Shown: positions 24,690-31,775 of the stretch, in pieces
Layout of the letters: each line of letters starts with the position of its first letter
How positions within the stretch are numbered: position 1 is the stretch's first letter
From: CAYLZW01 sp964388085
GTDB lineage: Bacteria; Myxococcota; UBA727; CAYLZW01
DNA length: 64,000 nucleotides
Direction: 5' to 3'
Assembly: GCA_964388085.1 (NCBI GenBank)
Contig: CAYLZW010000005.1
Location: 5,186-69,185, forward strand
The notes under the pieces: model-generated
What the model was told of the DNA's origin: nothing
Seen by the model: only the letters and a program-made list of their open reading frames with translations
Database searches by the model: none
Program-made: the position numbers and the translations under genes

Positions 24690-25207
24690 GGCCGACCCCG
24701 CGGGCTCAGGACGTCGTCCAGAGGCCGGTCGGATCCGTCATCGTCGTCGAGCGAGGGCGCCGTGTGCGAGAGCGACTCGAGGTGGCGAACGACGCGCAGC
24801 ACGACGAACAAAAGGCCGGTGGCCGCCGCCGCGAGCGTATAGAGCTCGAAGCCAACCACCGCGCCGATCGAGGCCGCGCCGAGCAGTGAGCCGGCGGTCG
24901 TGATGCCGTGCACGTCCCCGCCCGCGCGGAAGATGGTGCCCGCGCCGATAAAGCTGACGCCGGTCACGATCGCCTCGAGCACGCGCAGCGGATCGACCCG
25001 CGCTCCCTCGACCGTCCCCGCCGCCACCAGCACGACCTCCCCGAGCGACACCAGCAAGCACGAGCTCATGCACACGAGCATGTGCGTGCGCAGCCCGGCC
25101 GGCCGCCCGAGCGACTCGCGGTCGTAGCCGAGCAGCGCCGAGAGCAGCGCCGCCAGCAAGAGCCGCAGGATGATGACGAGCTGTACGTCGAGGTCCGCGC
25201 CGCTCAC
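24686..25207 (-). CDS. MgtC/SapB family membrane protein
   Basis: A 173-residue inner-membrane protein with the MgtC signature: LLLAALLSALLGYDRE, the PAGLRTHMLVCMSS motif, and FIGAGTIFRAGGDVHGITTAGSL. MgtC proteins modulate growth at low Mg2+ and F1Fo ATPase activity in pathogens; the family role elsewhere is less clear. The GTG at 25205-25207 follows GAGGG at 8 bases. It is the middle gene of a three-gene membrane operon (DUF1328, MgtC, MauE-like), beginning 10 bases after the DUF1328 stop. The hydrophilic C-terminal tail is acidic and shorter than the ACT-like tail of MgtC proper. Confidence 0.85.
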   Translation of the reverse strand: MSGADLDVQLVIILRLLLAALLSALLGYDRESLGRPAGLRTHMLVCMSSCLLVSLGEVVLVAAGTVEGARVDPLRVLEAIVTGVSFIGAGTIFRAGGDVHGITTAGSLLGAASIGAVVGFELYTLAAAATGLLFVVLRVVRHLESLSHTAPSLDDDDGSDRPLDDVLSPRGRP

Positions 25208-25217
25208 GAAAGGTCCC

Positions 25218-25382
25218 TCAAGTCCTTCTCGCCGCCTGCACGACGAAGCTGAGCAGCGCGAGGAGGAAGAAGGCGAGGAAGACGATCCGCAGCAGCGGGG
25301 TCGCCTCTCCGACGACGCCGCCGTAGCCGAGCAGGGCGGTGACGAGCGCCATCACCAAGAAGATCAGCGCCCAGAACAGCAT
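25218..25382 (-). CDS. DUF1328 small membrane protein (YtjA type)
   Basis: A 54-residue protein with two membrane helices (MLFWALIFLVMALVTALLGYG and RIVFLAFFLLALLSFVV), exactly the length and pattern of DUF1328. Function unknown in the family. ATG 25380-25382 has GGAG upstream; the longer in-frame reading before it is not protein-like. First gene of the operon with the MgtC-like and MauE-like genes. Confidence 0.8.
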   Translation of the reverse strand: MLFWALIFLVMALVTALLGYGGVVGEATPLLRIVFLAFFLLALLSFVVQAARRT

Positions 25383-25695
25383 GCGCGGCGCTCCAGAGGT
25401 CACCGGCCGATCCGAGGCACGCCGCACGACGGGCCTCTGCCAGAGAAAGCGTCTTCCCCCGATGACGAGCAAGACGGCTGCCAGAGTTTCGCGCGCCGAC
25501 CTTTGCTGCGCAGCCGTGCGCTCGCGCGGAGCGTCTCCGCGTCACGAGGCGGAACGCCCCTGCGAGCCCGCGACGACAGCGCACGCACGACGACAGCGTT
25601 GGCCCGCGCGTTGCTGTGCTCGGGGGGTGATGTCTTCGAGAGGCGCTCTTCGAGAGGAGAGCGGCTCGACACCGAACCGGAGAAAGGACGGCACC

Positions 25696-26205
25696 ATGAA
25701 GAAGCTTCTTCTGCTTTCGGCCGTGGGCCTCGTGGCCGCGAGCTGCTCCACGACGGAGTACTACCAGGACGACCTCGCCGTGGCGCAGCGCCTCGAAGCG
25801 CAGGAGCGCCAGGAACGGACCGCGCCGCGCCAGCAGGCCCAGCAGCAGCCGCGCCAGACGCAGCAGCAGCCGGCGACGACGCGCGCGGACTTCGAGCGGC
25901 AGCGCGAGGTCAAGGAGATGCAGACCAAGCTGAGCGAGATCGATCAGCGCATCAGTGACATCGAGGAGACCATGAGGGACATGCCGCCCGAGGAGCGGCA
26001 GCAGACCGCGCGCGAGGTGAGCGACCTGCGCGAGCGTCAGCAGCGAGCGGAGAGCATGCTGAACGAGGCGGGCAACGGAGCGCCGCAGGAGTTCGTGCAG
26101 GTTCGGGAGGAGCTGCGGGACGCCGTGAACGAGCTCGAGGTCGGGGTCTATCGCTTGCTCGTCCGAGAGGACGCGCAGCCCGGCCCGGACGAGATCATCG
26201 AGTAA
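25696..26205 (+). CDS. Coiled-coil lipoprotein, function unknown
   Basis: A 169-residue protein with signal peptide MKKLLLLSAVGLVAASC ending in a lipobox. A Gln/Arg-rich stretch (residues ~35-60) is followed by a long Glu/Gln/Arg coiled coil (REVKEMQTKLSEIDQRISDI …). This recalls Lpp- or Slp-like periplasmic spacers, but no family is recognised. ATG 25696 with AAAGGA upstream. It ends in a strong hairpin terminator at 26228-26259. Confidence 0.75.
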   Translation: MKKLLLLSAVGLVAASCSTTEYYQDDLAVAQRLEAQERQERTAPRQQAQQQPRQTQQQPATTRADFERQREVKEMQTKLSEIDQRISDIEETMRDMPPEERQQTAREVSDLRERQQRAESMLNEAGNGAPQEFVQVREELRDAVNELEVGVYRLLVREDAQPGPDEIIE

Positions 26206-26227
26206 CGCTCACGTCGTACCGACGGCA

Positions 26228-26259
26228 GAGAAGAGCCTCGCGAACGCGAGGCTCTTCTC
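26228..26259. terminator. Strong 15-bp palindrome, probable terminator of the lipoprotein gene
   Basis: GAGAAGAGCCTCGCG at 26228-26242 pairs perfectly with CGCGAGGCTCTTCTC at 26245-26259, leaving two bases between the arms. No T-run follows on either side, so efficiency is uncertain. The broken VOC gene on the other strand runs into it. Confidence 0.6.
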
Positions 26260-26292
26260 GTCGAATGTGACCGCGCCGTCGCCGTCGTCGTA

Positions 26293-26525
26293 TCGTTCGG
26301 GTGGTAGCGCAGCCGAATCCCCGGTGCGCCGTTGTCCTTGCCGCCAGCGGCCAGCGCCGCCGTGTAGAAGCGGTCCACGGTCGCGCGATCGGCGGCGACG
26401 AACGCGATGTGGGTGCCCTGTCCTACGCGCTCGTTGTCGCCGATCCAGAAGAACGGGTTGCGATCCTTGCCGAACCCGAGCGCGGTGCCGCCGCTCTCGG
26501 TCTGCTCAGGCGTGTGTACCGCCAC
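26293..26525 (-). pseudogene. Truncated VOC/glyoxalase-like gene fragment
   Basis: The minus-strand frame reads GGTALGFGKDRNPFFWIG, then GTHIAFVAADRATVDRFY, then AALAAGGKDNGAPG and RYHPN. This is the middle third of a VOC-superfamily protein of the glyoxalase/dioxygenase type. The first beta-alpha unit is absent (the fragment abuts the cysE 3' end), and the last strand, with the D-P-D-G-x-x-x-E metal-site motif, is gone, replaced by low-complexity DNA and the terminator palindrome. It appears to be a relic truncated at both ends. Confidence 0.6.
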
Positions 26526-26542
26526 GGGGGCGTTGCCGCGCC

Positions 26543-27475
26543 CTAGATCTCATACCAGTCGTCCCCCAGCACCTTCGGCCGCACGCGAACCCGAGGGTCA
26601 TTCTCCACGATCGAATAGGGGGCGCAGCTCTTGATCAACCAGACGTTGCCGCCGACGACCGAGTGATGTCCGACGACCGTGTTTCCGCCCAGGATCGTCG
26701 CGCCGGCATAGATCGTCACATTGTCCTCGATCGTCGGGTGCCGCTTCTTGTCCTGCAGCTTCCGCGACACGCTCAACGCACCCAGCGAGACACCCTGGTA
26801 GACCTTCACCGAGTCGCCGATCACCGTCGTCTCGCCGATGACCACGCCGGTCCCGTGGTCGATGTGAAACGAGCGGCCGATAATCGCCCCCGGATGAATG
26901 TCGATCCCCGTCTTGCCGTGCGCGTGCTCGCTCATCATTCGCGCGATCAGGCGGGCGCCGTGGGTCCAGAACCAATGCGCGATGCGATGCACCAACACGG
27001 CCTGTACGCCCGGGTAGCTCAAGATGATCTCGTCCCGCGAGCGCGCCGCGGGATCGCCCTCGAGCAGCGCCTGCACGTCGAGCGAGAGGAAATGGCGTAG
27101 CTCCGGGACGCAGCCGAGGAAGCTCATGCTCAGCTCGTGCGCTTCGGCCTCGACGGCGGCCTCGGTGACCTCTTCGCCGGCCGCGCGGCGCTCCCAGACG
27201 AGGTTTTTCTTGAGCTGCTCGCGCACGTCGTCGAATAGCAGCGCCACCTTGTTGCCGGTGACGTACTCGGCGTTCTCGCGCGTGATGTCCTCCTCGCGGG
27301 TGAAGCCGGGGAACACGAGGTTCTCGAGGCGGCAGAGGATCGCGTCGACGGCGCTGCGCGAGGGCAGGTTCGGTCCGCCCACGTGGTTGATGCCGCCCTC
27401 GTCGGCGTAGGAGCGCAGGATGGCGTTCGTGATGGACGCGAGCGTGTGCGGGCTTTGGGACGGCGGGGAGCTCAA
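26543..27475 (-). CDS. cysE: Serine O-acetyltransferase
   Basis: A 310-residue enzyme of the long (EpsC-like) CysE type, making O-acetylserine for cysteine synthesis. An N-terminal helical domain is followed by the left-handed beta-helix hexapeptide repeats: GIDIHPGAIIG, FHIDHGTGVVIGETTVIGD, HPTIEDNVTIYAGATILGG, NTVVGHHSVVGG. The catalytic Asp/His are in IHPGA and FHIDHGTG. TTG 27473-27475 has AGGAG 7 bases upstream, which decides the start. No cysK adjoins it. Its start is 35 bases after the rsgA stop, in the same direction. Confidence 0.92.
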   Translation of the reverse strand: MSSPPSQSPHTLASITNAILRSYADEGGINHVGGPNLPSRSAVDAILCRLENLVFPGFTREEDITRENAEYVTGNKVALLFDDVREQLKKNLVWERRAAGEEVTEAAVEAEAHELSMSFLGCVPELRHFLSLDVQALLEGDPAARSRDEIILSYPGVQAVLVHRIAHWFWTHGARLIARMMSEHAHGKTGIDIHPGAIIGRSFHIDHGTGVVIGETTVIGDSVKVYQGVSLGALSVSRKLQDKKRHPTIEDNVTIYAGATILGGNTVVGHHSVVGGNVWLIKSCAPYSIVENDPRVRVRPKVLGDDWYEI

Positions 27476-27510
27476 GGCGGTCTCCTGTAGGAGATAACGG
27501 AACAGGGCGC

Positions 27511-28503
27511 TCAGGCGCGCGGATCTTCGCCGGTCATGACCTCACGCAACAGCGCGCGGTAGCTCTCGAGGCGGGCGGCGTCGACCCGTCCTTCGCTGGC
27601 GGCACGTTCGACCGCGCAGCCGGGCTCGCGCTGGTGCAGGCAATCGCGGAAGCGGCAGCCCTCGCGCGCGAGGTCGCCGATGCCGGCGAAGTGCTCGGCC
27701 AGCTCGTGCGCGCTGACGTCCACGAGGCCGAACTCCTTGATGCCGGGCGTGTCGACGAGCTCGCCGCCGCCGGGCAGGCGATGCAGCGTGGACGCGGTGG
27801 TGGTGTGCCGGCCGCGTCCGGAGGCTTCGGAGAGCGTCTTGGTGGCGAGCTCGGTGCCGACCAGGCGGTTGGTCAGTGAGCTCTTGCCGACGCCCGAGTG
27901 CCCCGTCAGGACGGCGCGGCCGCGCTCCTTGATGAGGGTGGCCAGCTCGTCACAGCCATGGCCGAGGGCGGCGGAGGCGCCAAGCACGGGGATGTCCGGC
28001 CCGAAGACGCGACGGAGGCGCGCGAGGGCGGCCTCGGCGCCTGGCACGTCCATCTTGTTCACGCACACGGCCGGCGCGATGCCGCTGCGGCGCGCGGCGA
28101 CGACGGCGCGGTCGATGAGCCCCGTGCGCGGCGGCGGCTCCACGGCGACCACCACGACCACCAGATCGAGGTTCGCGGCCACCACGTGCTCACCGCCGCC
28201 CGGCGAGCGTCTCAACAGCGCCCGCTCGCGCTCGAGGCGGGTCAGGCGCTCCCCCTCCACGCGCACGCGGTCGCCGACGACGTGCCCCGAGCGGCGCTGG
28301 ACACGCACCTGCAGGCGCGCGCCGTCGTCGAGCTCCACCTCGACGGCGACGCCGAGGTGGGAGACGATCACGCCTTGTTGGCCGAGCCCTTCCCGCGCGC
28401 CGCCCGGGCTGTCGCCACGGCCCGGCTTGCCCGCAAAGGCGCCCCTGCCCCCTGCCGTGCGGCGGGATCGGCCGCCTCTAAAGCCGGACGAGGGCGACTT
28501 CAT
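27511..28503 (-). CDS. rsgA: Ribosome small-subunit GTPase RsgA
   Basis: A 330-residue circularly permuted GTPase that acts late in 30S assembly. Motif order is permuted as expected: NKMD (G4), then GHSGVGKSSLTN (G1), then DTPG (G3). An OB-fold domain precedes it (LDDGARLQVRVQRR; VVGDRVRV). A zinc-binding C-terminal segment has C-x5-C-x-H-x5-C in CRFRDCLHQREPGC. The N-terminal ~45 residues are basic and Gly-rich, longer than in E. coli. ATG 28501-28503 with GGAG upstream. Confidence 0.92.
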   Translation of the reverse strand: MKSPSSGFRGGRSRRTAGGRGAFAGKPGRGDSPGGAREGLGQQGVIVSHLGVAVEVELDDGARLQVRVQRRSGHVVGDRVRVEGERLTRLERERALLRRSPGGGEHVVAANLDLVVVVVAVEPPPRTGLIDRAVVAARRSGIAPAVCVNKMDVPGAEAALARLRRVFGPDIPVLGASAALGHGCDELATLIKERGRAVLTGHSGVGKSSLTNRLVGTELATKTLSEASGRGRHTTTASTLHRLPGGGELVDTPGIKEFGLVDVSAHELAEHFAGIGDLAREGCRFRDCLHQREPGCAVERAASEGRVDAARLESYRALLREVMTGEDPRA

Positions 28504-28793
28504 GCGGGCTCCAGGGGCCGTGCTTCGGCGGACGAGGTCTCTTGCCTAGGGGCTTGGAATCGCGGTTGTTTCCAGGGGGCGGGGCGGTGCATGTGACCCC
28601 CCCGCGCGCGCTGGACCGCAACCGTATGCGGAATTCGGCGTTGACGGCGCATTGGGATTGTCCGATGAGGGCGGCTCACCTCTCGCCCGTAGGCGCGCAG
28701 CGCGGCCTCCAGCCCCGTTGCGACATCGAACCCAGCCACAAGGCTTCCCGCCTGAAGGCACTTAGCCGCAAGGCACTGCACAGGAGCGCTCCC

Positions 28794-29063
28794 ATGACCA
28801 AGGCCGAGCTCGTCGACCTCATCTGCTCGAAGCACGACGTCAACAAGAAGACCGGCGCCGAGATCCTCGACACCGTCTTCGGCACCGTCGCGACCACCAT
28901 CAAGAAGGACGAGAAGTTCACCTACCCGGGCTTCGGCACCTTCACCGTCCGCCACCGCAAGGAGCGCATGGGCACGGACCCGCGCACCAAGGCGCAGATC
29001 AAGATCCCCGCCTCGAAGACGGTCGGCTTCAAGCCCGCCAAGGCCTTCAAGGACACGCTCTAA
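28794..29063 (+). CDS. HU/IHF-family DNA-binding protein
   Basis: An 89-residue histone-like protein that bends and compacts DNA as a dimer. It has the family N-terminus (MTKAELVDLICSKHDVNKK), the FTYPGFGTFTVRHRKER arm region, DPRTKAQIKIPASKTV and a C-terminal FKPAKAFKD. The start is ATG 28794 behind GGAG; an upstream in-frame extension lacks homology. It has its own upstream region of 290 bases, divergent from rsgA, and a good rho-independent terminator downstream. A stand-alone, probably highly expressed gene. Confidence 0.9.
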   Translation: MTKAELVDLICSKHDVNKKTGAEILDTVFGTVATTIKKDEKFTYPGFGTFTVRHRKERMGTDPRTKAQIKIPASKTVGFKPAKAFKDTL

Positions 29064-29117
29064 GCCACTCGCTGGCAGAGCTGCCGTGAGCCGCGCCCTC
29101 GGGAGCGGCGCGTGCGG

Positions 29118-29149
29118 GGAGGGGCGGCCTGATGCCGCCCCTTCTCTTT
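29118..29149 (+). terminator. Rho-independent terminator of the HU gene
   Basis: GGGGCGGC (29121-29128), loop CTGAT, GCCGCCCC (29134-29141), then TTCTCTTT. The stem extends outward by an A-T, a G-U and a G-C pair to 29118. It lies 58 bases after the HU stop. Confidence 0.8.
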
Positions 29150-29179
29150 GTCTGGTGATCGAGCGCCCGCGCGGAGGGG

Positions 29180-29593
29180 TCACTGGATGCGGCCCTGCTG
29201 CGCGATGCGGAGCAGCGCCTGGCGCGCCTGGTCCTCATGGTCGGAGCTCGCGCGCAGCTTCAGGACCTCTTGCATATCGTCGAGCGCCAAGAGCGGCCGC
29301 TCGTGCTCGAGGTGCAAAAGGCCGCGGCGCAGCAGCCAGGTCGAGCGTGCCAGGGACGTCAGCGGAGGCTCCGTCTGGCCGAGGCTATGGTCGGCGACCG
29401 CCACGGCGTCGTCCGCGCGCCCGCGCTGCAGCAGCAACAGGAAGCGAAAGCCCTCGGCGTCGGCGTTGTAGCCGCCTGCGCGCAGGCCCTCGAGCAGCGC
29501 GAGCGCGCCGTCGATGTCTCCCGAGGTCGAGCGGGCGAGCGCCTGCACGAGCACGAGCGATGCGCCGCCGGGGGGGCGTGGTTTCGACGTCAC
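29180..29593 (-). CDS. Small TPR-like protein
   Basis: A 137-residue all-helical, Ala/Leu-rich protein with TPR-like helix pairs (DIDGALALLEGLRAGGYN; GRADDAVAVADHSL; HERPLLALDDMQEVLKL). No signal peptide; GTG start at 29591-29593. It is the last gene of a probable four-gene operon with the two hydrophobic envelope proteins and the beta-propeller lipoprotein, 31 bases after the previous stop. Likely a protein-interaction adaptor; exact role unknown. Confidence 0.65.
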   Translation of the reverse strand: MTSKPRPPGGASLVLVQALARSTSGDIDGALALLEGLRAGGYNADAEGFRFLLLLQRGRADDAVAVADHSLGQTEPPLTSLARSTWLLRRGLLHLEHERPLLALDDMQEVLKLRASSDHEDQARQALLRIAQQGRIQ

Positions 29594-29624
29594 GACCGTG
29601 TTGTAGCGCGGCGGTGCGCCTCGG

Positions 29625-30728
29625 TCAGCGGAGACGGCCTGGCAGGAGGGCCTCGAGCGCGCCGTCGACGTTGATGCTCACCTGAGCTCCGAGCGGGATC
29701 TGTCCGCTGCGGCTCGGCGGCAGCACGAGCGGCCCCACGGCGACGAGCGTCGGCAGGTTCACGAGCTCGAGGCCGAGCGGCACCAGCTTGCCGAGGCCGA
29801 CGCCCGCGGCCGCGCCGAGCACGACGCCGGTCGCGATGCCGCCGTAGCCGAGCACGGGGTTTGGCGCCGGGATGCCGAGCACGATGGCGGTGCCGAGCAG
29901 GCCGCCGGCGACGGCGCCGAGATCGAGCAGCCAGGTCTCGAAGCGCGTGATGGGCGCGAAGGGCGACAAGAGCAGCCCGGCGCCGAAGCCGAGGTTCACG
30001 ACGCTGCCGACCAGCAGCGTGCCGTCCTCGAAGCGCAGCGGCAGCTCGAACATGAGCTGCCCGAGCGTCGCGAGCGTCCCGCTCCAGAGGCCGAGGGAGA
30101 GCCCGAGCGGACCGGCGCCTTCGGGGAGGTCCGTGAACGCGGCCACGGCGGCGCCGCCGGCGAGGGTACCTGCCGCGCCCGCCAACATCGCCGTCGTCGA
30201 CGCGGCGCCGCGCAGGCGCCACCAATCGAGCAGGTAACGATCGCCATAGCCGTTCACGAGCAGCCCGCTCACGGCCGAATTGAAGGTGGCCAGAAACTGA
30301 CTCGCGCGCAGCACATTCGCGTCGCCTGCGCTCAGCTCGGGCAAGAGCGCGGTCGCGAGCGTCGCCAGCGCCACCCCGCCGGCGCCGCCGACGATGGGCG
30401 TGATGAAGAATGACGCGAGGATGAGCGGCTGCAGCTCCCCCGGCAGCGAGACCTGCCCGACCTGCGTGATCAGGAAGCCAGCGTCGACGAGCGCGACGGT
30501 CGCGAGGTAGCCGCCGAGGAGCGTGCTGGTGGCGATCAGCTCGGCCTTGCCGCTGGTGATGAATGCGCCGACCTGCTCGAAGCCTCTCGCTTTCGGCGGG
30601 AGCTCCAGCGCTGGGAGCGGCTCCGCGTCCTCCGCTTGCTCGGCCGGATCCAAGCCGACCATGGGCTCGTCGGCCAGCGCCGTGGCGGAGCTCGAGAGGA
30701 CAAGGAGAGTCACGAGGAGCGCGCGCAT
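29625..30728 (-). CDS. Exported hydrophobic protein, paralogue of its upstream neighbour
   Basis: A 367-residue protein with a cleavable signal peptide (MRALLVTLLVLSSSATALA), then a Pro/Glu-rich stretch, then ten or so Gly/Ala-rich hydrophobic segments. A conserved-looking FELPLRFEDGTLL region separates two halves. No family recognised. It shares segments with the next gene upstream (the L/I-P-L-R-F motif and G-D-A-N-V-L-type helices), which suggests an ancient duplication. Export followed by many hydrophobic segments is unusual; it could be an inner-membrane protein whose first helix is cleaved, or an amphipathic outer-membrane protein. Confidence 0.6.
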   Translation of the reverse strand: MRALLVTLLVLSSSATALADEPMVGLDPAEQAEDAEPLPALELPPKARGFEQVGAFITSGKAELIATSTLLGGYLATVALVDAGFLITQVGQVSLPGELQPLILASFFITPIVGGAGGVALATLATALLPELSAGDANVLRASQFLATFNSAVSGLLVNGYGDRYLLDWWRLRGAASTTAMLAGAAGTLAGGAAVAAFTDLPEGAGPLGLSLGLWSGTLATLGQLMFELPLRFEDGTLLVGSVVNLGFGAGLLLSPFAPITRFETWLLDLGAVAGGLLGTAIVLGIPAPNPVLGYGGIATGVVLGAAAGVGLGKLVPLGLELVNLPTLVAVGPLVLPPSRSGQIPLGAQVSINVDGALEALLPGRLR

Positions 30729-30737
30729 CACATCACG

Positions 30738-31775
30738 CTAAAACCGCACGATGGCGAACAGGGCGGGCGCGATGTCGTCGCGTCCGGGTGCAGGAGGGAG
30801 GATCGCCGGCGCGAGCGACAAGAGCGGCGTGGTGAGATCCGCGATGTCGAATCGGCGCACGACGTCCGACACGAGCACCGCGCCGGCCGCGCCGGCCGCG
30901 ACGCCGAGCCCCGTCGTCACGGTCACCATGCCCGGGTACACGCCGCTTGGCAGCCCTGCGTCCGAGAAGAACGCCATGAGCGCGAGCCCGCTGAGCACCC
31001 CGGCGATGCCGCCCGCCTCGATGAGCCAGGTCGCCGGACGCTCGAGCGCGAGGAAGGGGTGCAGGGCGAAGGCCGCGCTCCAGGGCAGCACGCTCGCGGC
31101 GAGCACGACGCTGACGGCCGTCGGGAAGCTGCCGATGGGGTCCCCGGGCGGGGCGACGATGAGCCCGGAGCTCCCGAGCGTGAACCAGGACAGCCCGCCG
31201 AGCACCGCCCCCCAGAGCGCCGCGCTGTTCAGCACCCCGACGTCACCGGGATCGATCTCGAGGCCCCACGCCGCGGCCGCGCCGAGCGCGCCGAGGCCGA
31301 CACCGGCGCCGAGCACGGTCGAGAAGCGCAACGGAATGTGCCCGACGTCATTGCGTTGATCGAACATGAGCAGCTGCAGAGCGACGCCCCAGGCGCTGCC
31401 GGTCCACAACATCGACGACACGAGCGCCGCGTCCCCCGCGTCGAGCGCGAGGCCATAGGCGGCGATGGCGGCGGCGGCTCCTCCTGTGAGGATGCCGAAC
31501 GCCGGCGCGCCGATGAGCCACGGCAGCGAGTCGACTTCGCTGATCCTCGTCGCCGACAGCGCGGTGGCGGCCGCCAGGAAGCCCGCCACGCCGCCGTAGG
31601 CAGCGCTGTGGAAGACGAGCTCAGGCGCGCCGCTCTGGACCAAGGCCGATACGGACACCGTGCGTTCGGTGATGGCCGATTCGTCGGGGGAGACACTCTC
31701 TCCCTCGGCCCGAGCGCCGAGCGCCGTGGAGCACACAGCAAGGACGACGACGAGGAGGAGCGTCGCCTTTGTCAG
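30738..31775 (-). CDS. Exported hydrophobic protein, probable CTG start
   Basis: About 345 residues. From a CTG at 31773-31775 the frame gives TKATLLLVVVLAVCSTALGA, a clean signal peptide, whereas the first ATG/GTG/TTG-type start (GTG 31734-31736) lies inside it. The CTG overlaps the upstream TGA (CTGA), mimicking a 4-base ATGA coupling, and AGG lies 9 bases before it. The mature part is Gly/Ala-rich with many hydrophobic segments and repeated GDxxxLxSxxLW units, and HIPLRF matches the neighbour. No known family. Part of the beta-propeller operon. Confidence 0.6.
   Translation of the reverse strand: MTKATLLLVVVLAVCSTALGARAEGESVSPDESAITERTVSVSALVQSGAPELVFHSAAYGGVAGFLAAATALSATRISEVDSLPWLIGAPAFGILTGGAAAAIAAYGLALDAGDAALVSSMLWTGSAWGVALQLLMFDQRNDVGHIPLRFSTVLGAGVGLGALGAAAAWGLEIDPGDVGVLNSAALWGAVLGGLSWFTLGSSGLIVAPPGDPIGSFPTAVSVVLAASVLPWSAAFALHPFLALERPATWLIEAGGIAGVLSGLALMAFFSDAGLPSGVYPGMVTVTTGLGVAAGAAGAVLVSDVVRRFDIADLTTPLLSLAPAILPPAPGRDDIAPALFAIVRF

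Noticed and set aside
28641..28669. TTGACG with a 17-base spacer before GATGAG upstream of the HU gene
   Set aside because: The -35 is good but the -10 matches only three of six bases. Not strong enough to list as a promoter.
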